The translations under genes were made by a program, and so were the position numbers. DNA of 64,000 bases, taken from positions 186,001 through 250,000 of the IMG/VR virus record IMGVR_UViG_3300023174_005338; one strand, 5' to 3'. Under the pieces are notes generated by a model. It worked only from the letters and a program-made list of their open reading frames with translations. It was not told where the DNA came from and searched no databases. This document shows, in pieces, positions 55,928 to 64,000 of the stretch; position 1 is the stretch's first letter; each line of letters opens with the position of its first letter. The DNA comes from a virus.

Positions 55928-55955
55928 ATTATAACAGAAAAATTAGATAAAACAA
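55928..55955 (-). promoter_or_regulatory. Promoter TTGTTT-N16-TATAAT for the long minus-strand operon
   Basis: On the minus strand TATAAT (55928-55933) is 6 bases from the ATG at 55921; TTGTTT (55950-55955) is a modest -35. It lies right after the bidirectional terminator and is the only promoter seen for about 14 kb of overlapping genes. Confidence 0.65.
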
Positions 55956-55974
55956 AGCCCCTTGCGGGGCTTTT
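55954..55974. terminator. Bidirectional Rho-independent terminator
   Basis: GCCCC-TTGC-GGGGC with A-rich sequence on one side and TTTT on the other; on the minus strand it follows the tail gene at 55991 and is trailed by TTTGTTTT. Confidence 0.85.
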
Positions 55975-55990
55975 GGCTAAACAGTTTGGC

Positions 55991-57001
55991 TTAAGCTACA
56001 CTAGCTGCAATAGTGGGTGTGCCCCAGCTGTTGGACAGAAATGTTGTGCTGGGTGGTCGATATGTGACCAAGGTTGTTGGTGCCGTGCCGGTGATGGTGG
56101 TACTGGGGCTGTTGGTGGCTGTGCCGCCAGAAATATTGGCACTTGTTCCTGGACCAGTGGCGCCATCGTCTGTCCAGGTTGTGACTAGGGTCAACACGGT
56201 GCTACTTGTTGCTGTGGCCGTGGTGGTTATGGATTCTGGTTCATAAGGTGCTGCAGTTTGGTTGAGCTGGAATATGGTAATGGGTGAAGTGGTTAGGTTG
56301 TACCAGCCCGTGGTGGTGGCCAGTTGGGATTGGGTGCCACCAGTGCCACCAATCCTGGTGGTGCCAGTGTAGACCTGGCTGGCAATGGTTTGTGAAGCAC
56401 TATTGACACGACCTGACAAAAAGATTGATCCACAAAATCCAGCTAGAGCATTCCAATCGGCATCATGGTCTGTACCGGTACTGGATTTGCCATACTGTAT
56501 GCGTACCAGACCACCGGCGTTCCAGAAATATCTGGCCTGGGCTGCACTGGGGAATGTGATGGTATGAGTGAATGTTATGGTCCAGGCCGCTTGTCCTGAA
56601 CCAGTGGCTGTGGTTTTGCTGGTGGTGCCGGAAAATATTCCGTATTCTGTGCCACTTGCGGCTGCGTTGCCGCGACTAGCAGTAAGATTGAGTAGATCAG
56701 TGTTGAGTGCGGACAAGATGCTGATGGTGTTGCCAGCCACAGGAGCTGTGCGTGCAGTTATGGCCACACCAGTATGATTGCTTGCTGTGGCCAGATTGTT
56801 GACCAAGGTAGCCCATTGTGTGGCAGTTACTGTGTTGCCTGTTGAAGGATTGGCAACCACGGTCTGTCCCCAGCCGCGGTCTGTGGAACCCACATTCCAA
56901 AAGTCATTGAGATTGGCTATAGAGGTGCCGCCCGCGGATGTGGGTCCTACGAAACCGTTGTAGTCTGATGCTTGGATTAGTCCGCCTACTGAATATGTCA
57001 T
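55991..57001 (-). CDS. Tail fibre/virion surface protein, 336 aa
   Basis: Low-complexity Thr/Ser/Gly/Ala-rich beta protein (STTITGTAPTTLVTYRPPS, TATATSSTVLTLVTTW), typical of phage tail or fibre proteins. MTYSVGGLIQASDYNGFVG at the N-terminus and a WGQTVVANPSTG segment. RBS AGGAAA. Follows the 426 aa tail gene with 15 bases between. Confidence 0.78.
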   Translation of the reverse strand: MTYSVGGLIQASDYNGFVGPTSAGGTSIANLNDFWNVGSTDRGWGQTVVANPSTGNTVTATQWATLVNNLATASNHTGVAITARTAPVAGNTISILSALNTDLLNLTASRGNAAASGTEYGIFSGTTSKTTATGSGQAAWTITFTHTITFPSAAQARYFWNAGGLVRIQYGKSSTGTDHDADWNALAGFCGSIFLSGRVNSASQTIASQVYTGTTRIGGTGGTQSQLATTTGWYNLTTSPITIFQLNQTAAPYEPESITTTATATSSTVLTLVTTWTDDGATGPGTSANISGGTATNSPSTTITGTAPTTLVTYRPPSTTFLSNSWGTPTIAASVA

Positions 57002-57016
57002 TTTCTTTTTCCTAGT

Positions 57017-58297
57017 TTACTTTATGGTCACGATGGCTTCTACTGTGCCAATACCTGTGCTCAATTTATCTTGTAACGATCGGCCAATCACGTTGAACGC
57101 TGTAGCTTCACCAAGCTGTGCTGCGCGGGCTTGACCATTTCCAGCTGCAACCAATCTATCGCCTTTGCATACTTGACCTACAACTTTTACAGGAACTCGT
57201 CCAGTCATTGCAACTGGGGGATGTGTTTCGTCTGAGCCTGCTCCGCTGTTCATCAGGTATGCTGCTTGTGTACTTATGACTCCAAACACTTTTTCGCTTA
57301 AATCGTCGGTAACTAGGGTGATTTCTGCAGAACCGCCCAACTCTACCACAGTTCCTGCGTCGTAAAAAGTGTCGGCTTCAAAACGTTCGGCCATGTCGGC
57401 GTACTGGGCTGTGATTCTAGTGCCACTCACAAATCCATTAGCACCAAATATGGTCAGTGACGGTGTGATGTTACCAGCCACGTTGACACCAAGGTAAAGA
57501 TTACCACCTGCTGTTTGATTTCTAATGGTCACATCGGTACCGCTTACAGTGGCCCTAAGGTCGCTGTTGGCTCCTACGCTGAGCCCGGTGTTGTTCAACA
57601 CCGACAAGGTGCCAGTGGTTGATGTATTGGCGTCTGACCGCATGAATTGGCTGCTGGTTAAACTGTTCAGGGTCTGGGCATTTGTAGCAGTGCCCTGGAA
57701 CAAGGGAACCTGCGAGCCGATCAAAGTGCTGAGTGTGATGCCTGGACGTACTGTTGTGAAACCGCTGATGGCCACCTGTGGAGTAAACGTGGCATCCTTG
57801 CTGATGATACCCACTATGGCATCGTTGACAAAGAGTTCAACAACCACGTGGTCTACGCTGACGTTGTCGGTTATGGTGGCCACGATAGCACCCGAAGTAC
57901 CTTCACCGGCGCTGAACTGTGGACCTACCAACAGAAATGCGGAGCCGGTCCATACTTTTAATTGTTGGTTTACTGTATCATACCAAAGGTCGCCAGTTAC
58001 GTTGCTGGTTGGAGCAGATGATGATGCTGTGGCTGCTGAAATTGTTTTGAATGTGGTACCGTTGTAGACCTTGAGCAGGCTGTTGCCAGAATCCCACCAA
58101 AGTTGCCCTTCCAGGGGTGCACCCGGTGGCGTGGTGTTGCTACCGCTTTCTAACAGACGAATAAAGTCCTGGTTCAAAAACTCACCATAACCAGCATAAT
58201 TTTTACCAACCAGCACCATGGAACTGGCTGTGTTGATAGTACCGTCGGCTATGGTAGCGAATACTGTACCATCTGTTAGTGTGATTGTGTATGACAT
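57017..58297 (-). CDS. Tail fibre-like structural protein, 426 aa
   Basis: N-terminal SYTITLTDGTVFATIADGTI, VGKNYAGYGEFLNQDFIRLL, GQLWWDSGNSLLKVYNG and GDLWYDTVNQQLKVWTG form the module common to tail-fibre-like proteins of T4-like marine phages; the C-terminus has ADMAERFEADTFYDAGTVVE, resembling a peptidase-like or fibre C-terminal domain that other phage fibres also carry. GGAG ribosome site; CTAAATA 20 bases upstream. Confidence 0.85.
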   Translation of the reverse strand: MSYTITLTDGTVFATIADGTINTASSMVLVGKNYAGYGEFLNQDFIRLLESGSNTTPPGAPLEGQLWWDSGNSLLKVYNGTTFKTISAATASSSAPTSNVTGDLWYDTVNQQLKVWTGSAFLLVGPQFSAGEGTSGAIVATITDNVSVDHVVVELFVNDAIVGIISKDATFTPQVAISGFTTVRPGITLSTLIGSQVPLFQGTATNAQTLNSLTSSQFMRSDANTSTTGTLSVLNNTGLSVGANSDLRATVSGTDVTIRNQTAGGNLYLGVNVAGNITPSLTIFGANGFVSGTRITAQYADMAERFEADTFYDAGTVVELGGSAEITLVTDDLSEKVFGVISTQAAYLMNSGAGSDETHPPVAMTGRVPVKVVGQVCKGDRLVAAGNGQARAAQLGEATAFNVIGRSLQDKLSTGIGTVEAIVTIK

Positions 58298-58316
58298 TTA
58301 TTGCTCCGTGTTCAAG

Positions 58317-58323
58317 TATTTAG
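58317..58323 (-). promoter_or_regulatory. Late-type box CTAAATA
   Basis: Minus-strand CTAAATA, 19 bases before the ATG at 58297. A second box, CATAAATA, lies at 58342-58349 at the end of the preceding gene. Confidence 0.5.
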
Positions 58324-58344
58324 CGTTTCGTAATATGTTCATAT

Positions 58345-58953
58345 TTATGCGGCACTCAAGTTAGTCAAGGTTTGAATGCGCAGGGTATAATCTATCTGTA
58401 TCTGACGATTTAAGCTCTTTTGTACTGGGTGAAAAATCACATGCGTGATCAACAACAGATTACTTGCACTTCCGTTCCAGCACTGCAACCCCAGCTCGTC
58501 AAACACATATTCGCCGTTGAAATTGGTTGAATTGTCAAAGGCCTGTTGTCCTGCGGGTTCACCGTAGTCCAACAAACACGTGGTTATGATATCAGTGTAT
58601 ACTGCTCCAGAAGTGTGCACCACGGTCAAATAGTTGTTGGCTGGATCTGTGTTGGAGGCTGAATTGTCGTCGACCACTTTGCTGTAAGTTTCATTGTACA
58701 GGCTGGCATTTTGCCCAGTGGTGTTGGGTGGCAAATAAGTGATCACACCGGTGGGATCTACAGCGCTACCACCGTTGCCAAAGGCCATTTTGTAGATATA
58801 TCCGATATTTCTGTCAGCTAGAGTATTGGCCATGCAGATGCTGATATTTTCATAGTGTATGGCGTTCTTTTTGTCCACAAACACTTCACCTGAATGGGGA
58901 TCGTAGATTTTCAAAAAGCCTTGTACGTTGGTCAATGTAGGCGTTAGAATCAT
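58345..58953 (-). CDS. Virion structural protein, 202 aa
   Basis: VQGFLKIYDPHSGEVFVDKK and NAIHYENISICMANTLADR at the N-terminus, then beta-rich sequence with KMAFGNGGSAVDPTG and YVFDELGLQ. Similar to baseplate/tail-associated proteins I remember from T4-like marine phages. The first 30 residues repeat most of the small protein encoded just upstream. Confidence 0.8.
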   Translation of the reverse strand: MILTPTLTNVQGFLKIYDPHSGEVFVDKKNAIHYENISICMANTLADRNIGYIYKMAFGNGGSAVDPTGVITYLPPNTTGQNASLYNETYSKVVDDNSASNTDPANNYLTVVHTSGAVYTDIITTCLLDYGEPAGQQAFDNSTNFNGEYVFDELGLQCWNGSASNLLLITHVIFHPVQKSLNRQIQIDYTLRIQTLTNLSAA

Positions 58954-59099
58954 GCTCGTTTCTCCACAAAAACCTGTTGGGTAGCAGGATCAAATATTTT
59001 TACAAAACCCTGCACAGAAATGCTTCCAGTTTCGTTGGGACGCTTGGGAGCAGGTACTGGGTTTGTGTTGATTTGCTCGGTTGCTTTATTTTCATTCAT
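58950..59099 (-). CDS. Small structural-type protein, 49 aa (partial duplicate)
   Basis: From ATG 59099: Pro/Asn-rich start, then ISVQGFVKIFDPATQQVFVE, matching VQGFLKIYDPHSGEVFVD in the next gene. ATGA-coupled to it. A longer frame exists upstream but lies inside the neighbouring gene. GTAAATA is 4 bases before the ATG. Confidence 0.68.
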   Translation of the reverse strand: MNENKATEQINTNPVPAPKRPNETGSISVQGFVKIFDPATQQVFVEKRA

Positions 59100-59103
59100 G
59101 CTG

Positions 59104-59110
59104 TATTTAC
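59104..59110 (-). promoter_or_regulatory. Late-type box GTAAATA
   Basis: Minus-strand GTAAATA, 4 bases before the ATG at 59099, between the giant structural gene and the small duplicate gene. Same arrangement as at 32870. Confidence 0.45.
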
Positions 59111-59115
59111 CTTGA

Positions 59116-62100
59116 TTATAGGCCCCGTAAAAACCTTGCCGCCGCGGTGTTGGTAATCTGCAAGGGTTCACCATTGCTGGCGGTGCCAGCGCCGGGTGCG
59201 TACCAGGTAACACCGCGTCTGACCAGAATCAAAACTTCTACTCCAGAGTCGGGCGGTGTTTCAAAGGTTATTTCCACTGGATCTATTGCATCTATTGTGT
59301 AGGCAGCAACAACAATCACTGTCTCTGCAGATGGAGCCGTGGTAAAAGTCAACGTTGTGTTAACTATGGTATAATCAACATTGATGACTTGTAACCCTCC
59401 ATTTATGGTTACCACCGAATCAACCGTTGCCACAACTCCAGACAACGCAAAAATCTTTGTAGACCCGTCACCTATAAAGTGTTCTGACTGGCTGATTCCG
59501 CCAACAAACACCTGCAGAGCATCTGGTCTCAACGTGCTGTCTTCTTGATCAATGCTGACATCGCTGGCCACAAATGTGGTTGTTGTTCCGTCGCCGGTGA
59601 ATGTATTGCTATCAATATAGTTTTGATAGGCTTCTGGTAAAAGATTACCTCGTCCCAGATTGTAAACCGTGACTCCTAGCACGTGAGCTGTGATGGCCGT
59701 GCCTGCTGTACCACGCAACAGTCCACTGACGGTGTTGTTGCTTGTGTTTCTTTCACGATACATTATGCGCTCGGCATTGATTGTGATCACTCCCCAAACA
59801 TTGTTGGCGAAATCTGGTTCAGGCAAGGCCGTGGCATTGGCCACGTAGATAATGTCATCGGTGATGGTCACAGCGGCTGTTGTGGTTGTGGTAGTTTCTG
59901 GAGTGATACGATAGGTAGCTTGCACTCCACGCATGTCCTGGAATATACGGAAGGCCATGGCTTCCGGAACCACAGTATTGGTAAATTGTGTGATCATGAC
60001 CACATCGTTGACGTTGAGTATGCCCGATGTCAGAATTAATTCTGTTCCGTTGATCACAAATTGCTGATTGTTGAACAGTCGACTACCATTCAATGACACC
60101 CATAATCTGTCAGGATCCGTGATGATCACACCTAGATCCAAACTGTTGGTGGTTGTAGTATTACCTTGAGTATAGTCATAGCTGCCTGGATCTCCAGTGG
60201 TGTTGCCAACGTCAAAGTCCACACTGTCGTAGGGTTCATTGACTACAACGCCTGTGATTACTGGTCCCACAAAGCACTGGGTCAATATAGCTTGTTGCCG
60301 TGGGTCATTCCAGGTTGTCACAGCAATCACGTCACCTAGGCTGGGTTGTAGTCCACTGCCGGCATTGAATACCAGTTGATCACCGTTGACATAACACTGT
60401 ACATTAGTGGTCACATAGATCAGTATTTCAGATCCTATTGCTGGCTCGGTGGCAAATATCACTTCTCTGACTGTGCCGTCGTAGGGTTCCACCACAAAAT
60501 CTGTGCCCAGAGTTTGCGGTATGCTATTGATGTAGACCTTGACTTGATTGTCGGCAATGATGCTTTGATTGAATCCCAAACGATCGGGCAAGGTATAAGC
60601 AGTACTGCCATCGCCCACGTGGCGGATACCGCCGGCAGTTCTGGCACGCACTCCGTTTACTGTGACTATCAGGCATTCAGGATTGGTAAAAATCAAACTG
60701 TTGTCCAAGGTAAAACTGAGTCCAGATCCAATGGCGTTGATTATCTGTGTTTGTGGCGCACTCCAGCTGTAGTTGACCGGGATGTTGCCAACGGCCGTTA
60801 TGGTGGGAGCCAGCACGTACAGCGTGATGCTGTCGGTAAAGGTGTAGGTGGTGCCAAAGGTAACTGTGGTAGCAAATTGTCCAGTGGGTGCATAGGTATA
60901 GTTTGTGGTTATGACCCCATTGACAAAGATCACAAATTCTTGTATTTCTGGTGTAACACCGTCAATTTGATAATAAGCCACTGGCACAGTAACAGAGTTA
61001 CCTATGTCAGCACCATTGTAGACAGCCTTGTAAAGTTGATTGCCCCCGCCTATTTCATAGGCTGTGATCACTATGATATCACCAGCGTTTACATTTCCTC
61101 CAGGAATCATGTTCACAGTGCGATCCACATAGTTCACGGTGTAATCTGTGCCCAGATGTAGATCAATTTGTTGAGTTTGATTTGACACAAACACCAGTGC
61201 GGTATAAGGCTCCACACCTGCAAAACTCAAATTTGGTTCAGTTATATCCAAGGTATATTTGATCTGTGCAGAAGGAAATCCATGTCCCTGTTGCAACCAA
61301 TCGCTGCCAGGGCGTGTGTACACACGCAGATCCAGGGTGTCAAATTCGCTGCCGGGCACCAACTCTTCGGGGGCATGACTACTGTAAGGTCCAACGTAAA
61401 CTCCACCATCAACATTGATATCTGTGGCTCTGGTTCCTAGATACGGGTCCAGATATGCACTGCTGTAGGCCGCATCTAGAATGCCTGGATCATAGGTTGG
61501 ACGACCCACAGCATCAAATGAAATGTTGTCAAATGGATTGATGTCATAATTGCCCACATCAAATCCGGTGTTTTGATTGAAGTCCGGTGCATCAACCTGT
61601 ACTCCAGGGTAATCTACACCATCGATCAACAGTGGCAGACTCAGTCCTGGCATGTTGTCGGTGGGTGTGTAAAATCCCATGGTGCGATCCACTCCACTCA
61701 AACTGTCGGCCTGTACACGAGTCCACTGATCCAAATCAAAGTTTTTATAAAAATTAACCGGAATGTTGTTCAGGGTCGCCAGCGTGGCCTTGTTGAGTTC
61801 AATGACATTTCCATTGATTTCTGCAATTATGGTGTTGTCTGGAATGTTAAATCCGGTGACCAACAACCCTTGAACTAAACCGACTGGGGAAACCACTGTG
61901 ATGGAGAATGATCCTGCTGAGGCTGTGGCTGTGGTGGTCACAGGCGAATTTGTGATTGTTCCATTGGCTTGCCAAACTTGATCAAGATATCTGACCTGTG
62001 TTCCTTCAGCATAACTGGCCACTAGATATGACCACTCAACTATGTCACTGGCGTATTCATAACGATCATACCTGATCGTGGTTTTAATGCTTCTGACTAG

Positions 62101-64000
62101 ATTGTTGCCCATGACCGGTACCAAGCCATAGCCATAGTTGGCAGTGCTGTCGTTGGTGTCATTGACTGCTATGGACGGCGTGGTCAAATAACTGGTACCA
62201 GGTTGAGTCACTGTAACTGTGGCAATGGTTCCATTGGCTCGTAAAACTGCTGTGGCCTGTGCTCGCAGACCTGAATAGGTCAGAGTAGCAGTTCCATTGG
62301 CTAGACTTCCACTGGTAAATCTTGGTGCATTGGTTCCTGTGGTGCCAGCCACGGTCACAGTGTACAAATTGTTGCCATAAAACACCTGATCACCCAACGC
62401 AAGAGCAGTTGAAGCAGTCCATTCGTTGCCTATGGTTATGTAAGGCACAGCAGAATACGTGGTAGTGGTATCAATCACAGTGATGGCCTGCACACTCAGT
62501 CCGTAGTTGTTGAACCAATCACTCCAGGGTCTTTGCAACCAGATCTCTGCATCAGCCGAGGCATCACTGACAAATGATTGTGTCACACTGTTGCTGTAGT
62601 CATACGGTGTGAGTACGGGACTCACAAACTGCGGAATGTCCAATGTGGTATTAAAATAGGCCGGAACATCATAGTCAGTTAGAGCTCCTGCATACAGATC
62701 TATACCATCATATATGAGATTAAATTGAAGATTCTGCACATGATAAGGCTTGACTTCATTGAGATAGTCCAGCACAAAAGTCTGATTGTCTGGTTGGAAC
62801 AGCTCATAGGGCAGTAATCCGCGAATCACATGATCCACAGTGATATAACTGGTTTTGATCAACCATTCTGGAGCACCAAATTCACTGTAAATGAACTTGA
62901 ACAACAAGATCAAACTCTGATTGCGTTCGATCAACAAATCATCCACAAACAGTTCTTCATTGATGGCTCGAACGATATAGCGTGTTTCGGTATTGGGTGC
63001 CTGATCAAAATAATTGCCGTCAAATACCTGAGCGTCAAAACCGTAACCACCCAGAGCATAGTTCCACAAAGTTTCACTGAATTCTATGGTACCATCTTGC
63101 AAGACCACACGATCCCATCCAAGATCAGTGCGCAAGTAAATTTCAAATTTGCCTTGGCCGTTGGCAGTGACCTTGACACTGCTGCCTACTGGTGCTGTTT
63201 GCAAATTCAGTGTTTGCAGACCAGCGACATTGGCCACCGTGGCCACAGGCTGTATGCTGGAGTTGTAACCAGGCCGGTACCAGTCAATGTAGTTCCAGTA
63301 CAATGTGGTATCATAGGTCTGCACTTGCACCAGATCCAACACTCGTTGACCTGGCTGGGTGCCAGCGTTGACCTGATATATGGTCCAGCGACCATTTTGA
63401 CTGGCATCATTGGTCACTAGATATCTATAACCCAAGGGCACGACGTACAGATTTTGATAACTCAACACTTCAAGATTGGCCACTTCAAAATCCCAGGCAC
63501 CAGACACCGAGGATGGTATGGGTTCCTGAGAATTCAACAGATTAAAATTACGAGTTTCACTGATGGGAAACTGAGCCAACACTGTGTTGGCGCGACCTAG
63601 ATAGTTTTGCAATGCATTGAAACGATTTTCAAACATGCTCTGTCTAGGGCGGAATTGCACACCATACTGCATGCCTGGACTCAGCAGTGGATCTGGCACC
63701 ACAGCTCCAGTGGTAGTGGTTCCACTCAGACTGTCCAGTAATTTCCTATAGAGATTGGCATTCAAAAACGCATTGGGTTTGCCATCAGGAATAAACTCAT
63801 ATTCCTGGTGCACATCAGCTGTGCCTCCTTGAATCTGTCGATCATATTCCACATGCAAAATTGTGTTGTTGGCCGACAGCAAACTGCCAGCATTGTACAA
63901 GGCTATGGCATTGGCAGTCAAGGCTGCAATGTAAGGCAGACCGCTGCCGGCGGGATTTAAAATATAACTGGCAATGGCAGTGGTACTCAGTGTTTTTCTG
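59116..64000 (-). CDS. Giant virion structural protein, at least 1,627 aa (5' end outside window)
   Basis: The frame is open to the right edge: codons upstream of the first apparent start read S-Y-I-L-N-P-A-G-S-G-L-P, so the N-terminus is outside. The C-terminal 900 residues contain many copies of a beta module with a V-x-(V/I)-N-G motif, a D-Y-T strand and a G-x-x-V/I-x-I strand (VFVNGVITTNYTYAP, LIVTVNGVRARTAGG, LWVSLNGSRLFNNQQ, LQVFVGGISQSEHF). Probably a tail, baseplate or long-fibre protein as found in T4-like marine phages. No enzyme domain seen. Confidence 0.85.
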   Translation of the reverse strand, partial: RKTLSTTAIASYILNPAGSGLPYIAALTANAIALYNAGSLLSANNTILHVEYDRQIQGGTADVHQEYEFIPDGKPNAFLNANLYRKLLDSLSGTTTTGAVVPDPLLSPGMQYGVQFRPRQSMFENRFNALQNYLGRANTVLAQFPISETRNFNLLNSQEPIPSSVSGAWDFEVANLEVLSYQNLYVVPLGYRYLVTNDASQNGRWTIYQVNAGTQPGQRVLDLVQVQTYDTTLYWNYIDWYRPGYNSSIQPVATVANVAGLQTLNLQTAPVGSSVKVTANGQGKFEIYLRTDLGWDRVVLQDGTIEFSETLWNYALGGYGFDAQVFDGNYFDQAPNTETRYIVRAINEELFVDDLLIERNQSLILLFKFIYSEFGAPEWLIKTSYITVDHVIRGLLPYELFQPDNQTFVLDYLNEVKPYHVQNLQFNLIYDGIDLYAGALTDYDVPAYFNTTLDIPQFVSPVLTPYDYSNSVTQSFVSDASADAEIWLQRPWSDWFNNYGLSVQAITVIDTTTTYSAVPYITIGNEWTASTALALGDQVFYGNNLYTVTVAGTTGTNAPRFTSGSLANGTATLTYSGLRAQATAVLRANGTIATVTVTQPGTSYLTTPSIAVNDTNDSTANYGYGLVPVMGNNLVRSIKTTIRYDRYEYASDIVEWSYLVASYAEGTQVRYLDQVWQANGTITNSPVTTTATASAGSFSITVVSPVGLVQGLLVTGFNIPDNTIIAEINGNVIELNKATLATLNNIPVNFYKNFDLDQWTRVQADSLSGVDRTMGFYTPTDNMPGLSLPLLIDGVDYPGVQVDAPDFNQNTGFDVGNYDINPFDNISFDAVGRPTYDPGILDAAYSSAYLDPYLGTRATDINVDGGVYVGPYSSHAPEELVPGSEFDTLDLRVYTRPGSDWLQQGHGFPSAQIKYTLDITEPNLSFAGVEPYTALVFVSNQTQQIDLHLGTDYTVNYVDRTVNMIPGGNVNAGDIIVITAYEIGGGNQLYKAVYNGADIGNSVTVPVAYYQIDGVTPEIQEFVIFVNGVITTNYTYAPTGQFATTVTFGTTYTFTDSITLYVLAPTITAVGNIPVNYSWSAPQTQIINAIGSGLSFTLDNSLIFTNPECLIVTVNGVRARTAGGIRHVGDGSTAYTLPDRLGFNQSIIADNQVKVYINSIPQTLGTDFVVEPYDGTVREVIFATEPAIGSEILIYVTTNVQCYVNGDQLVFNAGSGLQPSLGDVIAVTTWNDPRQQAILTQCFVGPVITGVVVNEPYDSVDFDVGNTTGDPGSYDYTQGNTTTTNSLDLGVIITDPDRLWVSLNGSRLFNNQQFVINGTELILTSGILNVNDVVMITQFTNTVVPEAMAFRIFQDMRGVQATYRITPETTTTTTAAVTITDDIIYVANATALPEPDFANNVWGVITINAERIMYRERNTSNNTVSGLLRGTAGTAITAHVLGVTVYNLGRGNLLPEAYQNYIDSNTFTGDGTTTTFVASDVSIDQEDSTLRPDALQVFVGGISQSEHFIGDGSTKIFALSGVVATVDSVVTINGGLQVINVDYTIVNTTLTFTTAPSAETVIVVAAYTIDAIDPVEITFETPPDSGVEVLILVRRGVTWYAPGAGTASNGEPLQITNTAAARFLRGL

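Noticed and set aside
1-64000. The whole window as bacterial chromosome
   Set aside because: Porin, Bug proteins, NadE and tRNAs could be chromosomal, but the virion genes, the RNase H-like exonuclease, late-type boxes and dense overlapping small genes argue for a phage. It remains an inference without flanking sequence.
59116-64000. Plus-strand frames up to about 260 aa opposite the tail genes
   Set aside because: They are antisense to long proteins with clear beta-repeat structure and have no ribosome sites; shadows of the coding strand.
1-64000. CRISPR arrays, insertion sequences, integrase or attachment sites
   Set aside because: No regularly spaced direct repeats, transposase or recombinase signatures, or flanking tRNA duplications were found while reading the window.

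Overview
The window reads as part of a large tailed-phage genome (T4-superfamily-like in gene content) that probably infects a betaproteobacterium. Phage evidence: virion and tail genes at the right end (56-64 kb), a T4-RNase-H-type 5'-3' exonuclease, chains of small genes with ATGA or few-base overlaps, many small proteins of the kind seen in marine and freshwater T4-like phages, TATAAATA/CTAAATA boxes like T4 late promoters, and a tRNA set. Host evidence: a Burkholderiales-type porin, two Bug/TctC solute-binding proteins, and a permuted (two-piece) tmRNA, a form known from betaproteobacteria. No integrase, insertion sequence, CRISPR array or attachment site was seen. The phage identity is an inference from gene content; no search was run.

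1-9.6 kb (+): nucleotide-sugar and surface chemistry (TPP enzyme, FkbM methyltransferase, epimerase, UDP-sugar dehydrogenase), QueE-like radical SAM enzyme, NAD+ synthetase, phosphoribosyltransferase, two SGNH-type hydrolases, exonuclease. 9.6-12.4 kb: small conserved phage genes, an odd class II tRNA with CAU anticodon, three 21-22 aa hydrophobic peptides, the permuted tmRNA with its own promoter and terminator, and an outer-membrane porin.

12.4-17.2 kb: glycan genes (glycosyltransferase, PIG-L deacetylase, two more SGNH-like proteins), a divergent radical SAM/SPASM gene, then a compact RNA-rich stretch with a sigma70-type promoter, a possible leader peptide, a candidate attenuator, a 57 aa gene and a second structured RNA with a tRNA-like 3' end. 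17.2-20.2 kb: methyltransferase, five tRNAs (Cys, Trp, Leu, Glu, Thr) interleaved with a phosphoesterase, an RNA polymerase omega-like gene and tiny basic proteins. 20.2-27.2 kb: two PP-loop ATPase paralogues, two periplasmic Bug-type binding proteins, a TRAP-type binding protein without signal peptide, a nitronate-monooxygenase-like enzyme and a 2OG-Fe(II) oxygenase-like protein.

27.2-34.9 kb: MoxR ATPase and its HExxH/VWA partner, separated by eight overlapping small genes, most sharing a C-terminal F-x-L-R-W-like ending, then conserved small phage genes and a cytidylyltransferase. 34.8-41.9 kb: epimerase, DegT aminotransferase, glycosyltransferase-like genes, amidinotransferase. 41.9-55.9 kb (-): one tightly overlapped operon of sixteen genes with five tandem radical SAM proteins, several glycosyltransferase-like proteins, a carbamoyltransferase and a 2OG oxygenase, led by one TATAAT promoter. 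56-64 kb (-): tail/virion genes, the last open to the window edge.

Taken together the region looks like the accessory and tail-fibre side of the genome: much of it builds or decorates glycans (virion or host surface), another part imitates host nutrient-uptake proteins, and a third part carries RNA and translation helpers (tmRNA, tRNAs, omega).
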